Shown here one piece after another: positions 18,480-26,829 of a stretch of 64,000 nt of DNA (position 1 is the stretch's first letter; every line of letters begins with the position of its first letter). Origin of the DNA: Saccharopolyspora oryzae (lineage in GTDB: Bacteria; Actinomycetota; Actinomycetes; Mycobacteriales; Pseudonocardiaceae); the NCBI RefSeq assembly GCF_027853915.1, contig NZ_JAQGLA010000036.1, forward strand, positions 1 to 64,000, read 5' to 3'. The position numbers were made by a program, and so were the translations under genes. The notes under the pieces were generated by a model, which was not told the DNA's origin, made no database searches, and saw only the letters and a list, made by a program, of their open reading frames with translations.

Positions 18480-18485
18480 TACACT
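18480..18485 (+). promoter_or_regulatory. -10 element for the ABC-F leader transcript
   Basis: TACACT at 18480-18485 fits the -10 consensus and lies six bases before the GTG of the short leader frame, which suggests a leaderless start. A clear -35 is not visible; the AT-rich TAATAATT at 18455-18462 stands at roughly that distance and could be an activator target such as a WhiB7-type site. Confidence 0.45.
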
Positions 18486-18491
18486 GGTTTC

Positions 18492-18563
18492 GTGGTCACC
18501 AAGCGTTTCGTGGTTCGCGTTCCCCGCGCCACCCCGTCGCTGATCCGCCCGCTCATCGATTAG
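18492..18563 (+). CDS. 23-residue leader peptide upstream of the ABC-F gene
   Basis: GTG 18492 opens a 23-codon frame ending in TAG at 18561. The peptide begins MVTKRFVVRVPRATPS and ends RPLID; it is basic and rich in Arg, Val and Pro. It follows a -10 box directly and precedes a perfect stem-loop at 18583-18610 and the ABC-F start at 18651. Short basic peptides in this position control many antibiotic-resistance and ABC-F genes by drug- or stress-dependent ribosome stalling. Coding is inferred from position and composition only; conservation would have to confirm it. Confidence 0.5.
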   Translation: MVTKRFVVRVPRATPSLIRPLID

Positions 18564-18582
18564 CCGGGCCAATCAGCTTCTC

Positions 18583-18610
18583 CGCCCACCGCGGTTCCTC
18601 CCGGTGGGCG
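18583..18610 (+). promoter_or_regulatory. Attenuator-like stem-loop between leader peptide and ABC-F gene
   Basis: CGCCCACCG (18583-18591) pairs perfectly with CGGTGGGCG (18602-18610) across a ten-base loop. It has no U-run, so it is not a classical terminator; it could sequester sequence ahead of the ABC-F ribosome site (GGAG at 18641) or act with a second structure. Confidence 0.5.
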
Positions 18611-18650
18611 CGTTCGTGGAATCGCTCGACCACTACTCCCGGAGTTCCCC

Positions 18651-20279
<1,629 letters not shown>

Positions 20280-20350
20280 CAGGCACGGCCGACCAGAGTC
20301 GCACTACTGCGGATGGATTAGTGCTTTCCGGTGATCGCCGGGCGGTCATC

Positions 20351-20373
20351 TCGGCCATTGGCCGATCTTTTTT
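20351..20373 (+). terminator. Rho-independent terminator after the ABC-F gene
   Basis: TCGGCC and GGCCGA form a six-base stem around ATT, followed within two bases by six Ts (20368-20373). It lies about 70 bases past the ABC-F stop and ahead of the small HTH gene, so it could also attenuate read-through into that gene. Confidence 0.6.
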
Positions 20374-20467
20374 CCATGATCGCCTGGCGTTCCCGCCTTT
20401 CCTGTTCGATCATTGCGCTGACAGGGGTCGCGAGGCCCGACCTGCTCAGAGGGAAGGCGGGGACACC

Positions 20468-20677
20468 GTGGCTGAGCTGAAGAAAGGTGCGCGCATCACA
20501 GGGAGTGCGCGGGACAAGCTTGCCAGTGACCTGAGGAAGAAGTACGAGAAGGGGGCTAGCATCCGCGCGCTCGCGGAAGCGACCGGCCGGTCGTACGGCT
20601 TCGTGCACCGGGTGCTGAGCGAATCAGGTGTGCAGCTGCGCGGTCGTGGGGGCGCGACTCGTTCCAAGAAGAAGTGA
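20468..20677 (+). CDS. Small helix-turn-helix protein (Rv1473A-like)
   Basis: This 69-residue basic protein consists almost only of one helix-turn-helix: KLASDLRKKYEKGASIRA, then LAEATGRSYGFVHRVLSES as the recognition segment, and a lysine/arginine-rich tail ending RSKKK. The GTG at 20468 has GGAAGGCGGGG just upstream. It is conserved next to the Rv1473-type ABC-F gene in mycobacteria (Rv1473A) and has many actinobacterial homologues annotated only as putative regulators. A DNA-binding role is likely from the fold; no target is known. The terminator at 20351 separates it from the ABC-F gene, so it may have its own promoter in the AT-rich stretch before it. Confidence 0.85.
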   Translation: MAELKKGARITGSARDKLASDLRKKYEKGASIRALAEATGRSYGFVHRVLSESGVQLRGRGGATRSKKK

Positions 20678-20790
20678 GCTCGGCGGCCATCGGCCGCAGG
20701 GCCTGTCGGTGATCACCTCGCGCAGGTGATCCGAGCGGCTGACGCCGCTTCCGCGGTGCGCGGACGCAGGCTCTCAGCGAGGAGGTCCGC

Positions 20791-21594
20791 TTGGCGGAGT
20801 CGATGGTGGACGCCGACCTGCTGGATCGTGGCGGTGTGGGGCTCACGATCCGAGGTCGGCGGGCCACGATCACCTTGAACCGCCCGGACGTGCTCAACGC
20901 GCAGACACCGCACACCTGGCAGGCGCTCCGGGAGATCGGTCGATGCCTGGACGCGGAGGTCCGGGTCGTGGTGCTGCGCGGCGCCGGCCGGGCGTTCTCG
21001 GCCGGGCTGGATCGGCGGCTGTTCACCGCCGCCGAGGTCGACGGGGCGCCGGGGCTGGCCGCGCTGGCCCAGCGCCCCACCGAACAAGCCGACGCCGAGA
21101 TCGCCGGCTTCCAACAGGGGTTCAGCTGGTTGCGCGAACCCGACCGGGTCACCATCGCGGCAGTCCGGGGGCCCGCGATAGGTGCTGGATTCCAGCTGGC
21201 GTTGGCGTGCGACCTCAGAGTGGTCGCCGCCGACGTCAGCTTCCGCATGGCCGAGACCGGACTGGGTCTCGTGCCCGATCTGGGCGGCACGCTGCCGCTG
21301 GTCAGAACCGTCGGATACGCGCGGGCGGTGGAGATCTGCCTGACCGGGCGCGAAGTGCGCGCCGAGGAGGCGCTGCGGCTCGGACTGGTCAACTCGGTGG
21401 TCGAACCGGACCGGCTCGACGCGGCGGTCGACGAACTGGCCGCAGCCGTCGAGCAACCGCCGCTCGGCGCGGTGCGCGAAACGCTGGCGCTGCTGGTGCA
21501 GGCCGACGAAGCGGTCGACCCCGAACAACAGCTGGCAGCGGAGCGAGCCGCCCAACTCCGCCGCATCGCGGAAATCGCCGCGCAGTCCGACTGA
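20791..21594 (+). CDS. Enoyl-CoA hydratase/isomerase family protein (EchA12-like)
   Basis: The 267-residue crotonase-fold protein shows ITLNRPDVLNAQT, the oxyanion-hole segments GRAFSAGLD and GPAIGAGFQLALACDL, and AETGLGLVPDLGGTLPLVR. The first catalytic glutamate of typical hydratases (in GGGCELA) is replaced by glutamine (GAGFQLA); the second position keeps a glutamate in AETGLG. It may therefore not hydrate enoyl-CoA and could be an isomerase, hydrolase or inactive member. TTG 20791 is chosen for GAGGAGG at 20779-20785. The order ABC-F, small HTH, crotonase resembles the Rv1472-Rv1473-Rv1473A locus in content. Confidence 0.85.
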   Translation: MAESMVDADLLDRGGVGLTIRGRRATITLNRPDVLNAQTPHTWQALREIGRCLDAEVRVVVLRGAGRAFSAGLDRRLFTAAEVDGAPGLAALAQRPTEQADAEIAGFQQGFSWLREPDRVTIAAVRGPAIGAGFQLALACDLRVVAADVSFRMAETGLGLVPDLGGTLPLVRTVGYARAVEICLTGREVRAEEALRLGLVNSVVEPDRLDAAVDELAAAVEQPPLGAVRETLALLVQADEAVDPEQQLAAERAAQLRRIAEIAAQSD

Positions 21595-21638
21595 TTCTCA
21601 GAACTCGTCTTCGATCCTGGTTTGTGCTCTTTTGCTTG

Positions 21639-21658
21639 TATTCGCCGCCAGGCGAATA
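21639..21658. terminator. Stem-loop between convergent genes
   Basis: TATTCGCC and GGCGAATA form a perfect eight-base stem around GCCA, between the ends of the crotonase gene (plus) and the SIS gene (minus). T-rich sequence flanks it on the left (TTTTGCTTG), which would follow the stem on the minus strand only as A-rich, so a terminator for either strand is tentative. Confidence 0.4.
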
Positions 21659-21714
21659 GCCCACTCTCGCTACCCGCGCCCCGCAAAAGGGGTTCAAGGA
21701 CAGGGCTTGGTTTT

Positions 21715-22449
21715 TCAGAGCAGGCCTGGGACTCGTTTGCCGTAGTGCTCGAGGTTCGCGGCGTTGGCTTCGTCGCCGCCCACCGTGTTCGAGCTGCGCC
21801 AGACCGGGAGGTCGACGCCTTCGGTCGCAGCCTGGTCGAACAGCTCGACCAGCAGCAAGTTCCACAGGAACGCGTTGGCCATCGATGACAGCGGGGCCGT
21901 CACCGGGGCGTCGGCCGGGTAGCTGGCGTCGCCGCCCGGCACCAGGGTGTCCAGCACGATCTCGGCCTCTTCGGCCAGCGTGGTCCCGGCGCGCTTGGGG
22001 GCTTCGGCGCTCGCCGTCGGCGAGGTGATCGCGATGACCGGCGATCCCGCCGTTCGGGCGATTCGGGCCAGTTCCACCGGATAGGGGTTCACCCCGGAGT
22101 TGGAGAACACCACCAGCGCGTCCACTCCGCCCTGGAACCCGGCCCCGGTGAGGATCTCCTCGGCCAGGCCGGTGCGCCGTTCGGTCCGGGTGCTGGGCAC
22201 CGCGCCGTGCAGCGGCAGCAGGTCGTGGTGGTAGAGCGGCCGGACCGCGGAAAGACCGCCCGCCCGGTAGAAGGTCTCCATCACCCCGGCCAGCGAGTGG
22301 CCCGCCCCGGCCGTGCACACCAGGCCGTCCGCGCGGATCGCGGTGAGCAGCCGCTCGGCTGCGGTGCGCAGGTTCTCGGCGTTGTGCGCGCCGATCTTCC
22401 GCAGGTGTTCGAGCATGTGCGCGGCGTGGCCGGGCGCGGTTTCCGACAT
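21715..22449 (-). CDS. SIS-domain protein, UPF0309 type (GlcNAc-6-phosphate related)
   Basis: The 244-residue product has a sugar-isomerase (SIS) fold: VCTAGAGHSLAGVMETFYRAGGL, then VVFSNSGVNPYPVELARIA with the phosphosugar-binding serines, and VIAITSPTAS. It belongs to the UPF0309 group; a Streptomyces coelicolor member (SCO4393, I recall it named NagS) acts on N-acetylglucosamine-6-phosphate. The start is ATG 22449 with AGGAG nine bases ahead; an upstream in-frame ATG lies across the promoter. A good promoter (TTGACC, 18-base spacer, TATAGA) and a NagR/DasR-like operator over the -10 support a role in aminosugar metabolism. A TetR gene is divergent. The exact reaction is not shown by the sequence. 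Confidence 0.85.
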   Translation of the reverse strand: MSETAPGHAAHMLEHLRKIGAHNAENLRTAAERLLTAIRADGLVCTAGAGHSLAGVMETFYRAGGLSAVRPLYHHDLLPLHGAVPSTRTERRTGLAEEILTGAGFQGGVDALVVFSNSGVNPYPVELARIARTAGSPVIAITSPTASAEAPKRAGTTLAEEAEIVLDTLVPGGDASYPADAPVTAPLSSMANAFLWNLLLVELFDQAATEGVDLPVWRSSNTVGGDEANAANLEHYGKRVPGLL

Positions 22450-22480
22450 TCGGGGCTCCTGTGGGAGAGCGGAACGGACG

Positions 22481-22496
22481 TAAGGTCTATACCAAT
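22481..22496 (-). promoter_or_regulatory. NagR/DasR-type (GntR/HutC) operator over the SIS-gene -10
   Basis: On the minus strand the site reads ATTGGTATAGACCTTA. Eleven of 16 bases agree with the DasR consensus form ACTGGTCTAGACCACT, and the first 11 match the NagR box form known in Bacillus. It contains the -10 TATAGA (22486-22491), so binding would repress. Confidence 0.65.
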
Positions 22497-22515
22497 TTGA
22501 TGACGCGGCGGTCAA
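22486..22515 (-). promoter_or_regulatory. Promoter of the SIS gene
   Basis: TTGACC (22510-22515) and TATAGA (22486-22491) are separated by 18 bases on the minus strand, close to the vegetative sigma consensus. Transcription would start near 22479, about 30 bases before the ATG. Confidence 0.65.
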
Positions 22516-22541
22516 GGACCGCTTCCACCACTGGTGTGGTG
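22508..22541 (+). promoter_or_regulatory. Two dyads, candidate TetR operators
   Basis: GCGGTC-AAG-GACCGC (22508-22522) is a perfect dyad over the SIS -35, and CACCAC-TGGT-GTGGTG (22526-22541) is a second one. Both lie between the SIS gene and the divergent TetR gene, where autoregulation is usual. Confidence 0.45.
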
Positions 22542-22583
22542 CGCGGGTAGGGTGTTGATCAGCGACCGAGATCGAGGGGATGC

Positions 22584-23210
22584 ATGCCGCAGCGAGGCAA
22601 CCGCAGAGAACTGCTCGCCGACGCCGCAATCGAGGTGCTGGCGCGCGAGGGAGGTCGTGGGCTGACCCACCGCGCGATCGATCGCGAGGCGGAAGTTCCC
22701 GAGGGCACCACGAAGAACTACTTCCCGACGCGCAGCGCGCTGTTCCTGGCCGTCGCGCGCTACCTGGCCGCTCAGCACACCGCCGCGCTCGAGGCGCTGT
22801 GCAGCGAGATTCCCGCCGACGTCAGCTCCGAGGACATCACCGCGCTGTACGCGGCGATGCTGCGCCGGATGGCCACCAGCGCGCGATCGCAGTTCCTGGC
22901 GCTGTTCGAGCTGCACCTGGAAGCCGTTCGGAACCCCGAGGTGAGCACCGCGCTGAGTGCGATCACCCAGGCCAATGTCGACACCGCCGTGCAACTGCAC
23001 AGCGCGGTGGGGCGGCGGATCAGCCGGCGCGGCGCCGGGTTGCTCGACGCCGGGATGCTCGGCGTGGCGCTGTCGATGCTCAGCCTTCCCGAGGACCTGG
23101 TCTCCGAGCTCGGACTGGACGACGCCGACGTGGTGGCGCGGGCGTTATTGGCGCTCGGTTCGCCGCAGGGCGGACCGGCGATCGGGGTGCTGCGGGGCGC
23201 TGCCGGCTGA
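22584..23210 (+). CDS. TetR/AcrR family transcriptional regulator
   Basis: The 208-residue protein has an N-terminal TetR helix-turn-helix (RELLADAAIEVLAREGGRGL, THRAIDREAEVPEGTTKNYF, PTRSALFLAVARYL) and a helical ligand-binding half. ATG 22584 follows GAGGGG. It is divergent from the SIS gene, and two dyads between them are probable operators, one of them overlapping the SIS promoter, so it likely represses itself and perhaps the SIS gene. The effector cannot be read from the sequence. Confidence 0.9.
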   Translation: MPQRGNRRELLADAAIEVLAREGGRGLTHRAIDREAEVPEGTTKNYFPTRSALFLAVARYLAAQHTAALEALCSEIPADVSSEDITALYAAMLRRMATSARSQFLALFELHLEAVRNPEVSTALSAITQANVDTAVQLHSAVGRRISRRGAGLLDAGMLGVALSMLSLPEDLVSELGLDDADVVARALLALGSPQGGPAIGVLRGAAG

Positions 23211-23321
23211 GCCGGTGGCGCTTCGAGGCCGCGCGGCGACGCACGGTAGCCTTCTGGGGGACGAGATCTGGGCAGGGGCGTCCTGGGGGTCGCCCACGAT
23301 CGAAGTGGATGCAGGGAACGC

Positions 23322-24038
23322 ATGTCGAATCCAGCACAAGTCGAGCCCGGCCCGCTAGGAGAACCGCCCGCGGTGGTGTTCGCCCGCCTCGCCGACGTCC
23401 CGGTCGACGCCCTGGACAAGCTGATCGAGGCGACCCACGAGGTCTACGACGACCTGAACAAGGTGCTCGGCCATCCCTACTGGGGTGATCTGGTGTACCA
23501 CCAGGGCGCGGCCATGAAGGCGTTGAAGGAAGCGCGGATCTGCATGGAGGGGCTGCGCGCCGAGGCCGTCGGCGCGCGCAACACCGAACTGGGCGTCACC
23601 GTCACCACCGCGGTCGTCGACGGCGAACGGCACTACGCGCAGACCGAGGACGACAAGGCCGAGCTGGTGGACAAGGTGCTGCGCCCGCAGCAGCCGGGTG
23701 CCAGCCACCTCTACGTCTGGGACCGGCCGCACCAGGATCCCGAGGCGCCCGGCCCGTACCTGCAGGTGCGGATCGTCACCGACGTCGAGGACGAAGTCGG
23801 CGTCCTGAACTTCACCGAGGAGAGCGAGGACGGCGAAATGACGTCCTGGCACACCCTCAACCCGGCGCCTTCGCCGGAAGCCCCCGCACTGCCCTTCGAC
23901 GCGGGGAGCACGCTGAAGTTCCCGCGCAACGCGGTGCTGCCCTTCCGCGAACTCCGCGCTGCGCTGGACGAATTCACCCGAACTGGGCAGCAGCCGGAGG
24001 CCGTGCAGTGGCAGCCCGCGCGCTGGGGCGACCTGTAG
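23322..24038 (+). CDS. Imm1 family immunity-like protein
   Basis: The 238-residue protein has two parts. The C-terminal ~140 residues carry the Imm1 pattern: LYVWDR, GVLNFTEESEDGEMTSWH, STLKFPRNAVLPFRELRAAL and EFTRTGQQPEAVQWQPARW. Imm1 proteins neutralise deaminase toxins of polymorphic toxin systems such as SCP1.201-like deaminases. The N-terminal ~90 residues (VPVDALDKLIEATHEVYDDL and on) form a helical region that I do not recognise. No toxin, Esx/WXG100 or PT-repeat gene lies beside it, so it is an orphan here: either an immunity gene retained against toxins of relatives or a domesticated protein. No clear Shine-Dalgarno site other than AGGG before ATG 23322 is seen. Confidence 0.75.
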   Translation: MSNPAQVEPGPLGEPPAVVFARLADVPVDALDKLIEATHEVYDDLNKVLGHPYWGDLVYHQGAAMKALKEARICMEGLRAEAVGARNTELGVTVTTAVVDGERHYAQTEDDKAELVDKVLRPQQPGASHLYVWDRPHQDPEAPGPYLQVRIVTDVEDEVGVLNFTEESEDGEMTSWHTLNPAPSPEAPALPFDAGSTLKFPRNAVLPFRELRAALDEFTRTGQQPEAVQWQPARWGDL

Positions 24039-24039
24039 C

Positions 24040-24867
24040 TCAGCCGTAGATCCCCTGGACCGCTCGGCCGGCGATGGTCGTGACGATCTTGAACGCCTTC
24101 ATCGCCTCGGTCATGCTCGGCGCGTCGAAGCCGACTCGTCGCACGTCCAGCTGATCCACGGTCGGGATCACCGCGGCGGCGGCCGCCAGGTGCGCGGCGT
24201 CGAACTCCACCTCTACGCGGTGCGGTCGCACGTCGCCGTCGGTGCGCCCGGCCTGGCGCATGCCCTCGGTCGCCGCGGTGCGGATGTCGGCCGCGGTGCG
24301 GGCCGGTGGGCGGCAGATCGCGGCGTAGCGGCTGACGCACTCCTTGATCACCACGCGGTGCGCCGACGGTGCGTAGTCGGCGGCTTCGGCGCAGGCCCGG
24401 TCGTCGCCGGTGACCAGCAGGACGGGGACTCCGTGCTCGGCGGCCAGTGCAGCGTTCAGCCCGCCTTCGCCCGCCGGGCGGCCGTCGAGCCAGACGCCGG
24501 TGATCGAGTTCTCCAGGTAGGTGTGCGACAGCACGCCCTCCTCGCCCGCCCGCGCGTGGTAGCCGAGGAACACCACACCGTCCACATCGGACTCGATGCC
24601 CTGCATCATGGACAGCGGCTTGTGCCGCCCGGTCAGCAGCACCGCGCGCTCGTCGAGGTCCTCCAGCAGCAGGTTGCGCTGCGAGGAGTGCGCTTCGTTG
24701 ACCAGCACGTCCGTCGCGCCCGCGGCGCACAGGCCTTCGACGCAGGCGTTGACGTCGCCGGTGAACAACCTCCGGAAGCGCTGCCACTGCTCGGTTCCGG
24801 GCACCACGTCATCGGTCCAGGTGACTCCGGTGACGCCTTCCATGTCAGCTGAGAGCAAGATCCGCAC
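24040..24867 (-). CDS. M55 family D-aminopeptidase (DppA-like)
   Basis: The 275-residue product starts MRILLSADMEGVTG, the SxDxEG zinc-binding signature of M55 peptidases, followed by FLGYHARAG and GVLSHTYLENSI with further metal ligands. DppA of Bacillus subtilis is a D-alanine-specific aminopeptidase of the dpp dipeptide transport operon, and here too the gene faces a complete dipeptide-type ABC transporter. The start is taken at GTG 24867, seven bases behind the -10-like TAGATT (24875-24880), so the message is probably leaderless; a TTG at 24876 overlaps that box and is less likely. Likely work is release of D-amino acids from imported or wall-derived peptides in the cytoplasm. Confidence 0.88.
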   Translation of the reverse strand: MRILLSADMEGVTGVTWTDDVVPGTEQWQRFRRLFTGDVNACVEGLCAAGATDVLVNEAHSSQRNLLLEDLDERAVLLTGRHKPLSMMQGIESDVDGVVFLGYHARAGEEGVLSHTYLENSITGVWLDGRPAGEGGLNAALAAEHGVPVLLVTGDDRACAEAADYAPSAHRVVIKECVSRYAAICRPPARTAADIRTAATEGMRQAGRTDGDVRPHRVEVEFDAAHLAAAAAVIPTVDQLDVRRVGFDAPSMTEAMKAFKIVTTIAGRAVQGIYG

Positions 24868-24874
24868 GACGGCC

Positions 24875-24880
24875 AATCTA
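24875..24880 (-). promoter_or_regulatory. -10 element of the M55 peptidase gene
   Basis: TAGATT on the minus strand stands seven bases before GTG 24867, the spacing of a leaderless transcript. No ribosome site is present. Confidence 0.45.
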
Positions 24881-25038
24881 GGCGCGTTGTCCAGGCTTTC
24901 GGGGTGTGGCGCGCCGATCGGGTAACGGTTCGGTTCCGCTCGGTGACGCCGGGTGGCGACAACTCGTGGTTAACCATTGACGAACAGTGTCCGAAGGTGG
25001 TTCCTTTCTCTCACTCGCCGCGAAGGAGGGGGTCACAA

Positions 25039-26826
25039 GTGGGCAGACGACTCGTCGCGCTCTGGGCCGTGCTGCTGGTGGGCTTGCTGGCGCCGGTGCC
25101 CGCGTCGGCACAGGACGCGAAGCCGCAGGGCGCCACGCTGCGCATCGGGCTGCAGCAGCAGATCGATTCGCTCAACCCGTTCCTGGGCTACACGCTCGCC
25201 GCCACCGACATCTTCCGGGCCATCTACCCGACGCTGACCACCTACAGCGCCGACGACTTCTCCGTGCAGCCGGAGCTGGCCGAGAAGTGGGAGACCTCGC
25301 CGGACAAGCTCACCTGGACCTTCCACATCCGGCCCGGCGTCAAGTGGTCCGACGGCCAACCGGTGACCGCGCGCGACGCCGCCTACACCTACAACCGGAT
25401 GATGACCGATCCGGCCGCCAGCACCGCAAACGGCAACTTCGTGGAGAACTTCGACACCGTCACCGCACCGGACGACGGCACGCTGGTGATCCGCACCAAG
25501 ACGCCGCAGGCGACGATGCTGGCCATCGACGCGCCGATCGTGCCCGAACACGTGTGGTCCAAGGTCACCAACGTCGAGGAGTTCACCAACGACCAGATGC
25601 CGGTGGTCGGCAGCGGACCGTTCGTGCTCACCGGCTACCGCACCGAGCAGGACGTCACGCTGACCGCCAACCCGGACTTCTGGCGCGGTGCGCCGAAGGT
25701 CGCCGAACTGCAGTTCATCCAGTTCAAGAACAGCGACGCCGCGGTGCAGGCGCTGCGCAAGGGCGACGTCGACCTGGTGCAGAAGCTGACCCCCGCGCAG
25801 TTCGACGCGCTGGCCGGCGAGTCCGACATCAAGCAGGTCAAGGGCCAGGGCCGGCGCTTCTTCGAGCTGATCCTCAACCCCGGCGCCAGCAACAGCAACA
25901 ACGAGCCGATCGGCACCGGGCACCCGGCGCTGAAGGACGTGCGGGTGCGGCAGGCCATCGACCACGCGATCGACCGGCAGGCGCTGGTCGACCGGGTGAT
26001 GGGCGGCTACGCCGACGTCGGCGGCGGTTACCTGCCGCCGATCTTCAGCGACTACCGCTGGAATCCGCCGCAGCCGCGCGGGTTCGACCTGGCCGAGGCC
26101 AACCGGATGCTCGACGAGGCCGGCTACCAGCGCGGCCCGGACGGCGTCCGGCGCACCCCGCAGGGCGAACCGCTCGACTTCGACTTCGTGCTGCACGGCA
26201 GCCGTTCGGAGGACAACCAGGTCGGTGAGTTCGTCAAGCGGTGGCTGGACGAGCTGGGCATCCGCGTGGAGCTGCAACCGGTTTCGGACAACCAGCTCAA
26301 CGACCGCACCACCGCCGGTGACTTCGACATGGTGATCAGCGGCTGGTCGGCCAACCCCGACCCGGACTACGTGCTGCGGCTGCAGACCTGCGGCGCGCGG
26401 CCCAGCCCCGACGGCGGCGGGAACACCGACACCTTCCTGTGCGACAAGCAGTACGACGAGCTCTACAACCGGCAGCTCGGCGAGTTCGACAAGGCCGCGC
26501 GCGTCGACCTGGTCAACCAGGCGCAGGCCCGGTTCTACGACCAGGCGGCCGGGCTGATCCTCTTCTACCAGAACTCGCTGGAGGCCTACCGCACCGACCG
26601 CTACGCCGGTTTCACCCTGCAGCCCAAGGACAACGGGGTCATCGTGGCGCAGCAGGGCTACTGGGGTTACCTCGGCGCGGAGCCCACCGAGGAGGCGATC
26701 AGCGGGTCCTCGGGCACCGACTACAGCACCGTCGCGTGGGTGCTCGGCGGGGCCGTGGTGCTGGTCGGCGTCGTGGTGGCGCTGGTGATCGTCCGCCGCC
26801 GGGCGACCGCCGACACCAGGGAGTGA
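25039..26826 (+). CDS. Peptide ABC transporter substrate-binding protein with C-terminal membrane anchor
   Basis: The 595-residue protein is a family 5 solute-binding protein of DppA/OppA-transporter type: LRIGLQQQIDSLNPFLG, LAEKWETSPDKLTWTFHIRP, GVKWSDGQPVTARDAAYTYN. GTG 25039 follows AAGGAGGGGG. The N terminus is a signal peptide (GRRLVALWAVLLVGLLAPVPASA) that lacks a lipobox cysteine. Instead the C terminus has one membrane segment (VAWVLGGAVVLVGVVVALVIV) followed by RRRATADTRE, so the protein is probably held by a C-terminal helix rather than by lipid. It binds peptides outside the membrane for the permeases and ATPase encoded next; the gap to the first permease is three bases. Confidence 0.92.
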   Translation: MGRRLVALWAVLLVGLLAPVPASAQDAKPQGATLRIGLQQQIDSLNPFLGYTLAATDIFRAIYPTLTTYSADDFSVQPELAEKWETSPDKLTWTFHIRPGVKWSDGQPVTARDAAYTYNRMMTDPAASTANGNFVENFDTVTAPDDGTLVIRTKTPQATMLAIDAPIVPEHVWSKVTNVEEFTNDQMPVVGSGPFVLTGYRTEQDVTLTANPDFWRGAPKVAELQFIQFKNSDAAVQALRKGDVDLVQKLTPAQFDALAGESDIKQVKGQGRRFFELILNPGASNSNNEPIGTGHPALKDVRVRQAIDHAIDRQALVDRVMGGYADVGGGYLPPIFSDYRWNPPQPRGFDLAEANRMLDEAGYQRGPDGVRRTPQGEPLDFDFVLHGSRSEDNQVGEFVKRWLDELGIRVELQPVSDNQLNDRTTAGDFDMVISGWSANPDPDYVLRLQTCGARPSPDGGGNTDTFLCDKQYDELYNRQLGEFDKAARVDLVNQAQARFYDQAAGLILFYQNSLEAYRTDRYAGFTLQPKDNGVIVAQQGYWGYLGAEPTEEAISGSSGTDYSTVAWVLGGAVVLVGVVVALVIVRRRATADTRE

Positions 26827-26829
26827 ACC

